From Flaccisagitta enflata (taxonomy: Eukaryota; Chaetognatha; Sagittoidea; Aphragmophora), in assembly GCA_965153355.1 (NCBI GenBank), contig OZ231127.1:46128001-46192000 (forward strand): a stretch of DNA of 64,000 bases, in the 5' to 3' direction. The first letter of the stretch is position 1, and each line of letters opens with the position of its first letter. Of the stretch, positions 1-11,466 are shown in pieces. Both the position numbers and the translations under genes were made by a program. A model generated the notes under the pieces. The model saw nothing but the letters and a program-made list of their open reading frames with translations, made no database searches and was not told the DNA's origin.

Positions 1-454
1 GTATGTAAGTATGTAAGTATGTAAGTATGTAAGTATGTAAGTATGTAAGTATGTAAGTATGTAGGTAAGTATGTAAGTAAGCAAGTATGTTTGTAAGTAT
101 GTAAGTAGGTAAGTATGTCAGTATGTATGTAAGTATGTAAGTATGTAGGTATGTAAGTATGTAAGTATGTAAGTAAGTATGTAAGTATGTAAGTATGTAA
201 GTATGTAAGTATGTAAGTATGTAAGTATGTAAGTATGTAAGAATGTAAGTATGTAAGTACGTAAGTATGTGAGTATATAGGTAAGTAATACATACTTACT
301 AAGTATGTAAGTAAGTAAGTATTTATGTAAGTATGAAAGTAGGTAAGTGTGTAAGTATGTAGGTAAGTATGTAAGAATGTAAGTAACTATGTAAGTAAGT
401 ATGTAGGTATGTAAGTATGTAAGTATGTAAGTAAGTATGTATGTAAGTATGTAA

Positions 455-490
<36 letters not shown>

Positions 491-775
491 GTATGTAAGT
501 AAGTATGTAAGTAAGTAAGTAAGTAAGTAAGTATGTAAGTAAGTAAGTAAGTATGTAAGTATGTACGTATGTAAGTATATATGTAAGTAAGTATTTAAGT
601 ATGTAGTATGTAAGTATGCAAGTAAATATGTAAGTATGTATGTATGTAAGTATGTAAATATGTAAGTATGTAATTAGGTAAGTATGTAATAATGTAAGTA
701 TGTATGTAAGTATGTAGGTATGTAAGTATGTAGTAAGCATGTAGTATGTTCAGTATGTAGTATGAAGTTATGTAG
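1..775. repeat. Degenerate (GTAAGTAT)n satellite
   Basis: About 770 bp of imperfect 4/8-bp repeats built from GTAA and GTAT, running off the left edge of the window. Long open frames here (LTYILTYI-type peptides) are only translated repeat. It is not a known telomere repeat. Confidence 0.95.
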
Positions 776-1289
776 TCGTGTTGCCCCTACTTTTGAATTT
801 TTGTCGTTGTGTAGTTTTGTGTAACTTAGCACGCGACTGTTGGCCTGTTGGGCTTGTTCTACTTAACTGCGTGCTTCATTTTTTTTCCCAAACCGACCTT
901 TCTCATCTTGCAATAACCTTAGTTTTGGCGTCATCTACAATTTATTTCTTAAACATATGGTTAAGTTGTCAATAACATCAAACATGAAGCATCAAAAGTG
1001 ACAGGAATTGATAAAACACCAACAGCAACTCGAGGTGAAGTAAAATATCATCGCTGGTACATGAAATTGACACAAGAAATTCTTTTTTTTTAGCTTTTTT
1101 ATTACAGCGCAATCGATATGACTAGTACAAAATTAGAAATGAATTAAAAAAACAGACATATTATTTCATTTTTAGTAATAATTTCATTTTCACAGAAACT
1201 TGAGGGATCAACGATGCAAGGACGCATCTAAAAAGAGAACAGATGCCAAGACAGCAATAAAGGGTAAAATAGGGTGTAGGAATCAACTA
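776..1289. other. Gene-free stretch
   Basis: Near 776-856 there is a weak relic of an AACAAGGCC element in reverse (a GCCCCT block, then an ACGCGACT block and GGCTTGTT). The remainder is AT-rich with no convincing exon or repeat. Confidence 0.5.
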
Positions 1290-1416
1290 TAAGAAGACCT
1301 AGGGCAACCAGTCGCTATGCATTAAGCAGTAATGCAAACGCACAAGCTCACCGACAGACGGACGGACTGACGAACAAATCAACACAAAAGTATAGAGTGG
1401 CCTTTTCGCGACTAGA
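1290..1416 (+). mobile_element. AACAAGGCC-element relic, 3' part
   Basis: A degenerate body with a GACAGACGGACGG tetranucleotide tract leads to a TATAGAGTGG block and a decayed CGCGACTAGA end, matching the 3' module of better copies such as 42689-42884. Confidence 0.6.
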
Positions 1417-1424
1417 ATGAGGAG

Positions 1425-1500
1425 AGAAAAAAAGGCTAGATTACACGGCCACCCAAGTCGCGTGCCAGTGGGCGGGGGCAGTGATTCAAAATCTTTGTCT
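1425..1500 (+). mobile_element. AACAAGGCC-element relic, 5' part
   Basis: The 5' module is visible (GGCTAGATTACACGGCCACC, then AGTCGCGTGC and a GGGCGGGGGCAG block). The 3' palindrome is missing, so this is a truncated copy. Confidence 0.6.
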
Positions 1501-1667
1501 CCTCATAGGACGTCTTTGGAAATCTGCTTACAATCGAATACAATCTTTTTGTCCCCTCATATGCGGAGGTATTTTTTTGGCATAATCAGAAAACCACTTA
1601 CGTAATTAAGATTTTTTGATCCCTTGACATCAGTTCACTGAACCTTATCTATATGCAATAAGCCTCA

Positions 1668-1762
1668 AAGAAATAGAAGAGGAAGAAGAAATAGAAGAAG
1701 AAGAAGAAGAAGAAAAAAAAAGAAAAAGAAAAAGAAAAGAAGAAGAAGAAGAAGAAGAAGAA

Positions 1763-1794
<32 letters not shown>

Positions 1795-1985
1795 AGAAGA
1801 GGAGAAGAAGAAGAAGAAGAAGAAGAAGAAGAAGAAGAAGAAGAAGAAGAAGAAGAAGAAGAAGAAGAAGAAGAAGAAGAAGAAGAAGAAGAAGAAGAGG
1901 CAAAATAAAATGAACGGACAAAAGGAGAGGAAGAAGGAGAGAAAGGAAAGGAGGAAAAGGAAGTATGAGGAAAAGAAAAAGAGAG
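1668..1985. repeat. (GAA)n microsatellite
   Basis: Homopurine GAA/GAAA tract of about 300 bp. The overlapping long frames on the minus strand (poly-F, poly-S, poly-L) are the same repeat read in three frames. Confidence 0.95.
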
Positions 1986-1987
1986 AA

Positions 1988-2193
1988 AAAAGGCCGTATG
2001 CACGGCTACCGAAGTCGCATGCAGGAGGGCAGGGGCAGTGATACAAAAGGCTTACCATGCATTTAGGCAGGACCAATAATGCAAAAACCGCCTGTAAACG
2101 ACAAAAAAGTAAAACGCGACAGACCAACCAACCGTCCGACCAACGGATGGACGGATAAAGCAGGGTGAAGAGTCGGGTGGCATGCGATTAAAC
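1988..2193 (+). mobile_element. AACAAGGCC element, nearly full length
   Basis: It has a 5' module (AAGGCCGTATGCACGGCTACC, AGTCGCATGC, GGGCAGGGGCAG), a TTTAGGCAGGA block, AAAAAGTAAAACGCGACAG, a CCGTCCGACC-type tract, and a decayed 3' palindrome. It ends about 55 bp downstream of the HMG-box gene's stop codon (that gene is antisense to it), so it may be transcribed in the 3' UTR. Confidence 0.7.
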
Positions 2194-2247
2194 CAGAGAT
2201 AAAGGGAGGGCGCGTCCAAAAAGGAAATAGGAATACGACGAAAAACG

Positions 2248-3005
2248 TCAATTTTCATATCGCTTGTATATCGAAGTTGACCGCCTGGCGGATTTTGGGC
2301 GAAGTCCGACAGTGGAAGATGCGGCGGTAACTCCATCTTCCGGGGCGCAATCTGAACTCGTAGCACCGCTAGCGACGCCACCACCACTGACGCCACTACC
2401 GCTGACACTACTTCCACCGCTGCAAGTGACCGTCGTAGCTCCGTCGTCATCTGTGACACCGCCATCGTCACTGGCGAGAGTAACTACGGCCGTGGCAGTG
2501 CCTTCCGTTTTGCCTCCCTTATCCGACTTTAATTTCGTTTCCGCCAAAGTGGACGACTTTTTCGTCATCGTTATCGTCGTCGCTTTCGTCGTCGCTTTCG
2601 TCGTCGTTGAAGTCGAATTTGCTTGCAATTCCATTTGCGTCATCGTGTTATTAGAATTTCGCTGGATTTGGCCCTCGGGAACAAGGATGTTCGCTTCATT
2701 GTTCGCGTTTAGGTTTTCGTTCGCGTTATCGTTCGCTTCTCCGGCTTCTCCATGTCGAAGATTTTTTTCGACGACGAATAATTCCATTACTTTTTCGCGA
2801 TGACTTGTCGTCATATCTTTTTTCCCTCCTGCGTCTTTGACGTAATTGTCGTCGTTGTTGTCGTCCTCGTAGTTATTTTCGTTGACGGTTGATGACGCTG
2901 ATGTCTTTCTGGCAGGGAAATCTGATATCTTTTTTACAGCGAATGTAAAACTCTCTTTTTCTGCGCCTTTCCTCTCCGTCGCCGACGATGCACGGTGCGT
3001 AGTGT
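2248..3005 (-). CDS. HMG-box gene exon 12 (C-terminus and stop)
   Basis: Terminal coding exon, 758 nt, about residues 932-1183. The acceptor is a pyrimidine-rich tract ending TTTTCAG at 3006. Entry in phase 1 joins exon 11's G to AC, giving Asp, and the frame then stays open to TGA at 2250-2248. The product has an acidic Asn/Asp stretch (ENNYEDDNNDDNY), a Thr/Lys-rich stretch, a Gly/Ser/Val-rich stretch and a basic tail ending SIYKRYEN. No known domain was recognised; it is probably disordered. The opposite strand is also open for 179 codons, a shadow of the biased codons. GC content is clearly above the surrounding introns, supporting a real exon. Confidence 0.75.
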
Positions 3006-3235
3006 CTGAAAATTGAAGATGTGCAGTCTACGCTACAGTATTCAGTTGATAGGTTTCAGAAAGAATACCATTACCGTATTTCTCCTAATTAACGCTCCCT
3101 TCCTTATTACCGCCCCATCCCCTCTTTTTAGAAAAGTAAAATCTCCCACAACTACAGAGTTTAAGAGTTTATTTTTGTATTTATCAAAGAAAAAAAAGAA
3201 AAAAATTGAAAAAATTGAAATTTTAATGAACTTTT

Positions 3236-3368
3236 TAGTTGTGGCCACATGATTCTACACCTTGCCCTATTGGTCGCTCTGTCCATCATTTTTGAATCAA
3301 GTGGTTTTTGCTTTACTGCCCCTGCCTTACTGTCCCCGACTGTCTTGCCATGTATCCGGCCTTGCTGT
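3236..3368 (-). mobile_element. AACAAGGCC element, reverse, decayed
   Basis: Read on the minus strand it starts AGCAAGGCCGGATACATGGC and ends in a decayed GAATCA block. TCTACACCTTGCC and TGCCCCTGCC blocks sit in the expected order. It abuts the foldback element that follows. Confidence 0.6.
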
Positions 3369-3386
3369 TTATTGTTTTTGCTTTTT

Positions 3387-3880
3387 GGGCAGCGGCCCCG
3401 AAGGGGACGAAGTCCTGTAGAACACAGGAGGACTTTCGTTCGTCCGTCCGTCATTCCGTTCGTCCCCCCAGGCTCTCTCAGGCCTGAAATCTGCCCTCTC
3501 AGGCCTGAAATCTACCCTCTCAGACCTGAAATCTGCCCTTTCAGGCCTGAAATCTGTCCTTTCAAGCCTTATCCCCGCTCTCACAGATTCAAGGCCTGAG
3601 AGGGCAGATTTCAGGCCTGAAAGGGCAGATTTCAGGCCTGAGAGGGTAGATTTCAGGCCTGAGAGGACAAATTTCAGGTCTGAGAGGACAAATTTCAGGC
3701 CTGAGAGGGCCTGGGGGGCGGACGGAATGACGGACGGACGGACGAACGAAAGTCCCCCTGTGTTCTACAGGACTTCGTCCCCTTCGGGGCCGCTGCCCTG
3801 CTTCCTCTCACTCCAATTTACAATCATGCAAAGCAGGGCAACGGGTATCGCTGACCACATATTGCCTTTGGGCGACCTGT
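3387..3880. mobile_element. GGGCAGCGGCCCC foldback element, copy 1
   Basis: The left arm has GGGCAGCGGCCCCGAAGGGG, AAGTCCTGTAGAACACAG and GACTTTCGTTCGTCC. A run of about 21-bp units (CAGGCCTGAAATCTGCCCTC) then inverts around 3595 and leads to the complementary right arm. A tail follows (AAGCAGGGCAACGGGTATCG, GCTGACCACATATTGCC). No protein is encoded. It lies in intron 11. Confidence 0.8.
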
Positions 3881-3894
3881 TGTTTTTGCTTTTT

Positions 3895-4360
3895 GGGCAG
3901 CGGCCCCAAAGGGGACAAAGTCCTGTACAACACAGGGGAACTTTTGTTTTTCCATCCGTCATTCTCTTCGTCCCCCCAGGCCCTCTCAGGCTTGATATCT
4001 GCCCTCTCAGGCCAGAAATCTGCCCTCTCAGGCCTGAAATCTGCCCTCTCAGGCCTTAAATCTGCCCTCTCGGCCTGAATTCTGTCCTCTTAGGCCTCAA
4101 ATCTGCCCTTTTAGATTCCAGGCCTGAGAGGGCAGATTTCAGGCCTGAGAGGGTAGATTTCAGGCCTGAAAGGGCAGATTTCAGGCCTGAGAGGGCCTAG
4201 GGGGCGGACAGAATGACAGACGGACAAGCAAAAGTACCCCTGTGTTGTACAGGACTTTGTCCCCATCGGGACCGCTGCCCTGCTTCCCCTCACTCCAATT
4301 CAACAATCATGCAAAGCAGGGCAACGGGTATCGCTGACCACATATTGCCCTTGGGCGACC
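3895..4360. mobile_element. GGGCAGCGGCCCC foldback element, copy 2
   Basis: A second copy in the same orientation directly after the first, with the same arms, inverted internal 21-bp repeats and tail. The pair looks like a tandem duplication or two neighbouring insertions; arm sequences differ by scattered substitutions. Confidence 0.8.
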
Positions 4361-5380
4361 TGTTTGTCCTTTCTCTCCCATCATTTGTTCATCTGTCATG
4401 AAAATTTTCTAATTTACATAAAAATGGTGGAATCAATTGTATCAAAGGGGGCGCTAATTACGTGAGGGTAAAAAGGAAAAGTCAATTAGTGATTTTGCAA
4501 GCGCCCGGTATTAAACTTACAAAAATTTCCTGAATAAGCATAAACTTTGGAACAGTGGTACTCCTTAATGACATATACCCCACATTAGAAGTTTATTATT
4601 AGAATTACTTTACGTCAAGTTTTGACGAGAGCCCTATTACAGTAATGCGTCATCGCCTATCTGTGAATTGTGAAACCTCTAAGCGCCGCCATTAAGAGAC
4701 CGAAAGCCTTTGGTCATATGCGAGTATTATTTTTCAAATTGGATGCTCTGTAGCAAGGCTATGCAATACTGACACAGTTGGGGGCTTCGCAAAGCAAAAA
4801 ATTTGATTTTCTTCTCGTCCCGCTAACCCAATACGGAGCGAAAGAAATCATGAAGATGACCATTTTTCTTTTTTTCAAAATTCCTTCATCTTCCGTTTTT
4901 GTTTGGGCCTTAAAGTTTCCTAAGATTTCACAGAATTCAGCAAAATCCTGTGTAGTCTTATTACAAAAGGAACAATTGTTAGTTTTAGAAAATCATGATT
5001 TTTAAAAAAATGAATTAAAATATCACAGCGTAAGTCAAGAAAGAGCTTGTGAAAAGGCAAGATTAACAATTCTTTAAAGAGTAGAAATTTGAAAAAGCTG
5101 ATTCAAAAAAGATCAGCCTATTTTTTTATCCCACTGCAATATACAAATTAGGCTCTCAAAAACAATTTTCTAAAAAACGAAAGATGAACGATTTTTGATA
5201 AAAGCAAAATGGTCAGGGTCCTAAAATTGGCGACTCCACATTAAGCCAAGAGGATGAAAAGAAGTAAGCAACTTTTGCTATGTGAAGCACATATAACTGA
5301 CACAGCTATTTCAAACAAGTCACGTAAATCCACGCTTCGCAATTCAGCAATAAAGCGAGTTGGATCTAGTCGAGGCGTAC
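4361..5380. other. Intron 11 sequence without recognisable features
   Basis: AT-rich, no long frame with splice borders, no repeat family recognised. The frame continuing from exon 11 runs on to 5241, so the exon could end later, but GTACGC at 5380-5375 is the only donor that also gives the correct phase into exon 12. Confidence 0.5.
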
Positions 5381-6123
<743 letters not shown>

Positions 6124-6153
6124 CTAAAGGGCAGAGAGTAGAGAATATGTGTG

Positions 6154-6265
<112 letters not shown>

Positions 6266-6315
6266 AGGTCGAAAGAGAAATAAGAATTTGACGTTAAAAA
6301 TACTCTTTGAAAAAA

Positions 6316-6573
6316 AACTAGGCCGGATACACGGCTACCTAAGTCGCGTGCGGGTGGGCAGGGGCCATATTGATGCCACTCCATCATTTGGGCAGGAGCA
6401 GTGAGGCAAAAGACCGCAAAAACCCAAAAAAAATAAAGTGTGATGGACGGACGGACGGACGGACGGACGGACGGACGGACGGACGGACGGACGGTCGGAC
6501 GGACGGACGGACGGACGGACGGACGGACGGACGGTCAAAGCGGGTTGTAGAGTCGCGTAGCACGCGACTAAAG
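6316..6573 (+). mobile_element. AACAAGGCC element with long GGAC tract
   Basis: It has the 5' module (GGCCGGATACACGGCTACC, AGTCGCGTGCGGGTGGGCAG), the CATTTGGGCAGGAGCAGTGA block, and about 90 bp of (GGAC)n at 6444-6535. The 3' module AGAGTCGCGTAGCACGCGAC ends in TAAA. Tag and palindrome match (AGTCGCGTGC / GCACGCGACT). Confidence 0.9.
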
Positions 6574-6696
6574 AATTTAAAAAAGTCACTCGAATCGACT
6601 TCTTCCCCACGGCGAAAATCATCCTATTTTGTCGAATATGGTGCTTCAGTGCTATTTACGGATGATATTAGGCAACGATTTGAAATGGAACTCCCA

Positions 6697-6729
6697 GGTT
6701 AAGTTCAAAATATGTCTAGTCTCTGGCAA

Positions 6730-6813
<84 letters not shown>

Positions 6814-6900
6814 CAGAAAGAAAGAAAGAGAAAAAAAAAGAGAAAAAAAAGAAAGAGAGAAGGTTAAGTTCAAAATATGTCTAGTCTCTGGCAAAAGAAA

Positions 6901-6986
<86 letters not shown>

Positions 6987-7010
6987 AAAAAAGGAAAAGG
7001 AGAGAAAAGA
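6697..7010. repeat. Duplicated (GAAA)n array with repeated leader
   Basis: Two (GAAA)n arrays (about 6730-6850 and 6895-7005) are each preceded by the same roughly 40-bp leader containing TCAAAATATGTCTAGTCTCT (6697 and 6861). The direct leader repeat suggests tandem duplication of leader plus array. Confidence 0.85.
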
Positions 7011-7053
7011 TATTGAAAAGAAAGATAGTTGGTTGATGCCAGCCTTATTTAAA

Positions 7054-7248
7054 AACAAGACCGGTTGCACGGCTACCGAAGTCGCGTGTGGGTGGGCAGG
7101 GGCCATATTTGAGGTTACCAAACCATTTGGGCAGGAGCAGTGAGGTCAAAGAAATAAAATCATAAAAAAAGTAAAGTGCAACCGACCAACCGACCGACCG
7201 ACCGACCGACCGACAAAGCGGGTTGTAGAGTCGCGTGCACGCGACTAG
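7054..7248 (+). mobile_element. AACAAGGCC element, full length
   Basis: It runs from AACAAGACCGGTTGCACGGC to a perfect 18-bp palindrome AGTCGCGTGCACGCGACT. The body has the GGGCAGGGGCCATATTTGAG block, CATTTGGGCAGGAGCAGTGA, AAAAGTAAAGTG and a CCGACCGACC tract. About 195 bp, no coding capacity. Confidence 0.9.
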
Positions 7249-7599
7249 AAATTTTGTTCAAGTTAAAGTTAACCAGTGCCAGTGGCTTGTGCACCCGGCG
7301 CAAACCGTCACCCATCTGCAATTCTCATCATATGCATTTAAACTTTAACGTTTCTCCAATTAATTGTCTTTGATCTGATTATGACTAAGAAGAAGAGTTA
7401 GTGAGAATAAAAATCAAACGGAGAGGCTGAATACGGAAGGCTAAAGGGGGCCCTGCGAAAGCAGTCAAGCCAAGGGCCCAGCGATTGGTAAGCCCGGCTC
7501 AGCTAAGATGGCAGTAGCGCACTATATGCGCAACTCAGCGCTAGTCACATCTATACGATACGACCCACATTGTAAATTTCTTATGCCGGGCTCAGAATT

Positions 7600-7832
7600 T
7601 CATTGAAATTCTTCCAGACAAATATGCTTTTAATTATCATTCCTTTACTGCTCTCGGATGTTTGCGCACCCTCGCTGCCACTCACTTCCTGTCACGTGGT
7701 CTCCCTTCACCCCTCCTCTTCCACCTTACCTGAAATGTCAGAATTTCAAAAGGATCAAATTATCAGGATCGAACTCGTGACTCATAGATTTGCAGTTCAG
7801 CAACTTAACCATTAGGCCGTGGTACCACTCTG
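7600..7832 (-). mobile_element. tRNA-derived SINE (probable)
   Basis: On the minus strand GGCCTAATGGTTAAGTTGCT reads as a tRNA D-arm/A-box region, CTGAACTGCAAATC as an anticodon arm, and GAGTTCGATCC as a B box. The acceptor stem does not close and unrelated sequence follows, so it is not a working tRNA gene. The 3' limit is uncertain. Confidence 0.6.
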
Positions 7833-8411
7833 CCTGAACTCAGCACAGAAAGCTGAGTTATTATTAATAAATCGAGCGAATGCTCCCACACACAAATCGA
7901 ATCGTGAATTGAAATCATCGTGACTTTTCTAGTCATATCTTTGAAACGCCATAACTCAGAGACGAATCGACGGATTGGCTTGATTTTTTGTACGGTAACA
8001 TCACATGACTTTTTCTACTACTGTATTAAGTTTCAGGAATTCTTTAAAAGTAAAACCACGCGAACCAGCCTACCTGCCTAAAAATTTCAAGCGAGTATAG
8101 CTTAAGAAATGTTCGATGAAAAGTTCAGAAATTTTGCATGAATGATCATCCAACCCTTTGACATATCCCAAGTAAGTTGTACAGCAATCACATAATTACT
8201 TTTACTACAATCGCATTGAACATTGTTCTCACATATCAAAAATAAATAATTTGCAAACAAACAACTCTAAAAGAGGCTCTGTTTGTCGGTCATCAGTCTG
8301 CCAGTCATGAACGGAGCGAGCGGAGCAAGGCAGAGCGCTGGGGAGCGAATGAGCGATGCGAACGACCGAGTGCAGTGGTGTGTTAAAAACGCGATTGTCT
8401 CGAGTAGAAAC
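7833..8411. other. Intron 10 sequence without a gene
   Basis: AT-rich. The only local features are a short inverted GAGCGAGCGGAGC-type block near 8310-8345 and runs such as CATATCTTTGAAACGCC that look like decayed interspersed repeat. Confidence 0.4.
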
Positions 8412-8845
8412 AGACTCGCTGTATTTTGTTTAAGAACACTGTTTATAAGAACATCAGCCTCAGATATGGTGCAAAACAAGAACATCCTAAGAACATGCCC
8501 AGGCTCAGGTTTTCGCACAAAGACATTTGAAAGTAAGCTTTTACATAATTTTTTTGAGGAAACAATGAAAAAACGTTGTACAGAATCCTCTGACCTAAAC
8601 AATTCAATCAATTACTTTTATCATTTACATTTTTTTTAATTTCCTGACTAAACATAAAAAAAAATTATAAGACTGAGAATAAGATATATTCATTTCATTG
8701 AATATGACTAGTTTGCAATTATGATAAAGAACTTCCATGCTACAAAAATAAGAACGGGTTAAGAACATTTGAGGCTGAAAATTGACAAAAAATAAGAACG
8801 CTGAGCCTCATTTCAAAAAACTGTGTTCTTATAAAAAATACGGCG
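8412..8845. mobile_element. Inverted-repeat element, about 430 bp
   Basis: Imperfect terminal inverted repeats: GTATTTTGTTTAAGAACACT at the left, and the reverse complement of the right end reads CGTATTTTTTATAAGAACAC. A second inner pair carries TAAGAACATC...GCCTCA. No coding capacity; target duplication not resolved. Confidence 0.6.
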
Positions 8846-8960
8846 TGTACAGCTGGGTGTTGTGTTATGGCCGCACGTGATGCATTACGGCCATGCGTGA
8901 TGCATTACAACTGCCCTAACAAGTTACAGCCGTGTGTGACACATTGCAGCCAGTGGCGTT

Positions 8961-9136
8961 CAGTTGAACCCCGCTCCAACGGACCCGCTTTTAATGGAAT
9001 TCTTCTTATAACAGAATTTAATTCTATGTTCCTTCAGCTGGTTTCCTTTTTTTCCTATATTGGCTATAACAGAATTACACTTATAACATATGAAATTTAG
9101 CAGTCCCTTGATATCCATTGGATCGGGATTCAGCTG
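8961..9136. mobile_element. MITE with pogo/jerky-like ends
   Basis: The left end CAGTTGAACCCCGCTCCAAC and the reverse complement of the right end CAGCTGAATCCCGATCCAAT match at most positions over about 26 bp. A CAGTTGAACC-type terminus is typical of the pogo/jerky branch of Tc1-mariner. The flanking TA is not intact on the left. Confidence 0.65.
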
Positions 9137-9509
9137 TATTTGAAGATGCATCTGCAGCTGTCAGGCATTGTGATGCACCCCTGCCTCAGCGTCCTAACCC
9201 CGGTTTGGTGCTCCATATAGCAAAAGTAGGGAATTTAATCATATCCAAATCCACTATATATATAAAAAATTATTTGTAGTTTGTATTTTTTTTTATAAAA
9301 CCTAATTCGTATCAAGCAGTGTAATTAATCAACATACTGATATTTCTAAAAATTGTAATTACTAATTTACTTTTATAATTAGTTTATTTACATTTCAAGT
9401 AAGCTTTTTTATAGCAAGTGTTTTGACTCTGAATGTGTTTTGACTCTGAATTTTCAACTAACAAACTTTAAATCCAAAATTAAAATGAAAGATATTCCCA
9501 ACTTTTGTG

Positions 9510-9700
9510 AAGCACCCAATAACCTCGGCCTCACCAACCTATCTAGGCCTCACCAACCTATTCCTTGCCTCAGCGACCTATTCAAGCCTCGCCAACCTAA
9601 TCTTCGCATCGCCAACCTAATCCTGACCTCACTGACCTAAACCTGGCCTCACCGACCTTTCCCAGCCTCACCAGTTTAGTCCTGGCCTCAGTTTGGAGCA
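9510..9700. repeat. CCTCACCAACCTA minisatellite
   Basis: About ten degenerate units of 19-21 bp (GGCCTCACCAACCTATC and variants). Confidence 0.85.
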
Positions 9701-9849
9701 GTGATCAAACAAGGATGAAGGATTTGCAACAATGAAATTCATAAAATTTAGTTTTTTAATTTCAAGACCAATATATGGAACACACATGTTACTATTATTT
9801 AAAAGGAACGAAATTCACTAAAAACAGGCAAATACCGAATTTCATTTAA

Positions 9850-10650
9850 TGTTTTTCTCTTGTCGTTGTTCATTGTTGCTGTGTTCTTCTCCATTGTTAT
9901 TCTTCTTCACTATTATCATTGTTCTTCTTCATCATCCCAGTTCTTTTCCTCTAATGTTCCTCTCTATCTTCGTCTTCATCTTCATTATTCATCTTCATTA
10001 TTCTTTTTCTTCATTGTCATTGTTTTTCCCCGTCATTGTTGTCATTCTTTTTTTTCTATATGTCATGGTTTTTCTCCTTTATTGTCATGTTGTCCCCATC
10101 ATCGTCGCCGTTCTTCTCTTTCATCGTCATTTTTCTTCTCCTTCATCGTCGTTTTTCTTCTCCTTTATTGTCGTTTTTCCTCTCCTTCATTGTCGTTTTT
10201 CTTCTCCTTCATTGTCGTTTTTCTTCTCCGTTATCGTTGTCGTTCATCTCCTTCATTGTTGTCGTTCATCTCCTTCATTGTCGTTGTTCTTCTCCGTCAT
10301 TGTTGTTCTTCTCCATTGCTGTTGTTCTTCTCCATTGCTATTGTTCTTCTCCTTCATCGTCGTCTATCTTCCTCATTATCGTGGTTCTTCGTCAAGGTTG
10401 TTCTCCTTCATTGCCGTTGTTGTTCTCCTTCATCGCCGTTGTTGTTCTCCTTCATCGCCGTTGTTGTTCTCCTTCATCGCCGTTGTTGTTCTCCTTCATC
10501 GCCTTTGTTGTCCTTCTTTGTCAATGTTGTTCTCCTTCATCGCCGTCGTTCTTCTCCTTCATCGCCAACGTTGTTCTCCTTCATCGCCGTCGTTCTTCCC
10601 CTTCATCGCCGTCGTTCTTCTCCCTCATCTTTGTCGTTTTCATCTAAAAA
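9850..10650. repeat. TTCTCCTTCATCGCCGT minisatellite
   Basis: 800 bp of degenerate units near 21-27 bp; the best preserved, at 10400-10500, is about 27 bp (TTGTTGTTCTCCTTCATCGC). All three forward frames are open because the units are pyrimidine-rich; these are not genes. Confidence 0.9.
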
Positions 10651-11200
10651 AAACATCGAATAATACTTTTTTTAAGTCAATATCTATTTTTGTTTATTTT
10701 GAATATCACTCGCTGAACTCTTGTAATTGGTTGGTATTTATCTCACCTGGTTCACGTGGTGTCCATTTGTAGTTAACACTTTTCTCCTAAATTTACAAGC
10801 GTTCTTCCCTTGCAACTCGTGATAGGAAAGAAATTGTGAATAAAAAAAGAAAAAAATAGAAATTCTGATTCGATTCTTTGCAGTAAAATGATGCTCGCGG
10901 ATAAATGATTCATTTAAACCGACCTTCTCCAAGCCGGCAAAAATTTTGTGTGATGAATTCGCTTCAACAGGCAAAAGGCAAGGCAACGAGAGAGAAAATC
11001 ATCATCTCTCGTCACAAGGCCGACACAGTATATGTCGAGTGCGAGACTTAAAAATTCCTTTTTAAGCTTTTCTAACCTTAAAAGACCTTTTTAACCCTTT
11101 CCTACCCTTTCTAGCATCAATTTCATAAGTAACACCTTTTTTAACACTTCCTGTTTTAACTCATTTAACAAGTTATCAACCCATTTTACCGCATCAACAC
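10651..11200. other. Intron 10 sequence without a gene
   Basis: AT-rich. A loose array of TTTTTAACCC/CCTTTTTAAC units sits at 11050-11200, which may be the tandem-repeat body of the element that follows. Confidence 0.4.
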
Positions 11201-11204
11201 CTTT

Positions 11205-11338
11205 TTAGGTGCGACAAAGCACCTCTATAACTGGCTCTGTCCGTCGGTCGGTTGGTCGGTTGGTCGGTCTGTCTGTAACGCATTCGTTCGACGATCAAAA
11301 CGTCGCACCTATTGGCCTACTTGGCCTTGTTACAACAT
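11205..11338 (-). mobile_element. AACAAGGCC element, subfamily B (reverse)
   Basis: On the minus strand it starts AACAAGGCCAAGTAGGCCAA with tag AGGTGCGAC, has a CCGACC/CCAACC tract, and ends GAGGTGCTTTGTCGCACCTA. The 5' tag and 3' GTCGCACCT are exact reverse complements, as in the other subfamilies but with a different sequence. Confidence 0.85.
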
Positions 11339-11394
11339 TGAGCAATGAGCAGGAAGGCGAGCGGTGATGAAAAAATCAGCTGAAAACGCCAAAA

Positions 11395-11466
11395 AATGAC
11401 CTGACGATTAGACCAACCGACTGACCGACATAGCGGGTTATTCCGGCAAGTGCACGAGACTATAAA
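11395..11466 (+). mobile_element. AACAAGGCC-element 3' relic
   Basis: A GACCAACCGACTGACCGACA tract is followed by AGCGGGTTATTCCGG and a decayed GTGCACGAGACTATAAA end. Confidence 0.6.

Noticed and set aside
1-775. Telomere repeat
   Set aside because: GTAAGTAT-type repeats do not match known telomere motifs and continue into ordinary sequence.
1645-2127. Long minus-strand frames rich in Phe, Ser or Leu
   Set aside because: They are a GAA array read in three frames; no splice or codon evidence. The same applies to frames at 29064-29774, 30615-31349, 57335-57703 and 59694-60185.
7740-7832. Functional tRNA gene
   Set aside because: The anticodon and acceptor stems do not pair properly and no terminator run follows; it fits a SINE head.
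8267-8639. 118- and 114-residue frames on both strands
   Set aside because: They overlap an inverted-repeat element and have no exon borders or recognisable domain.
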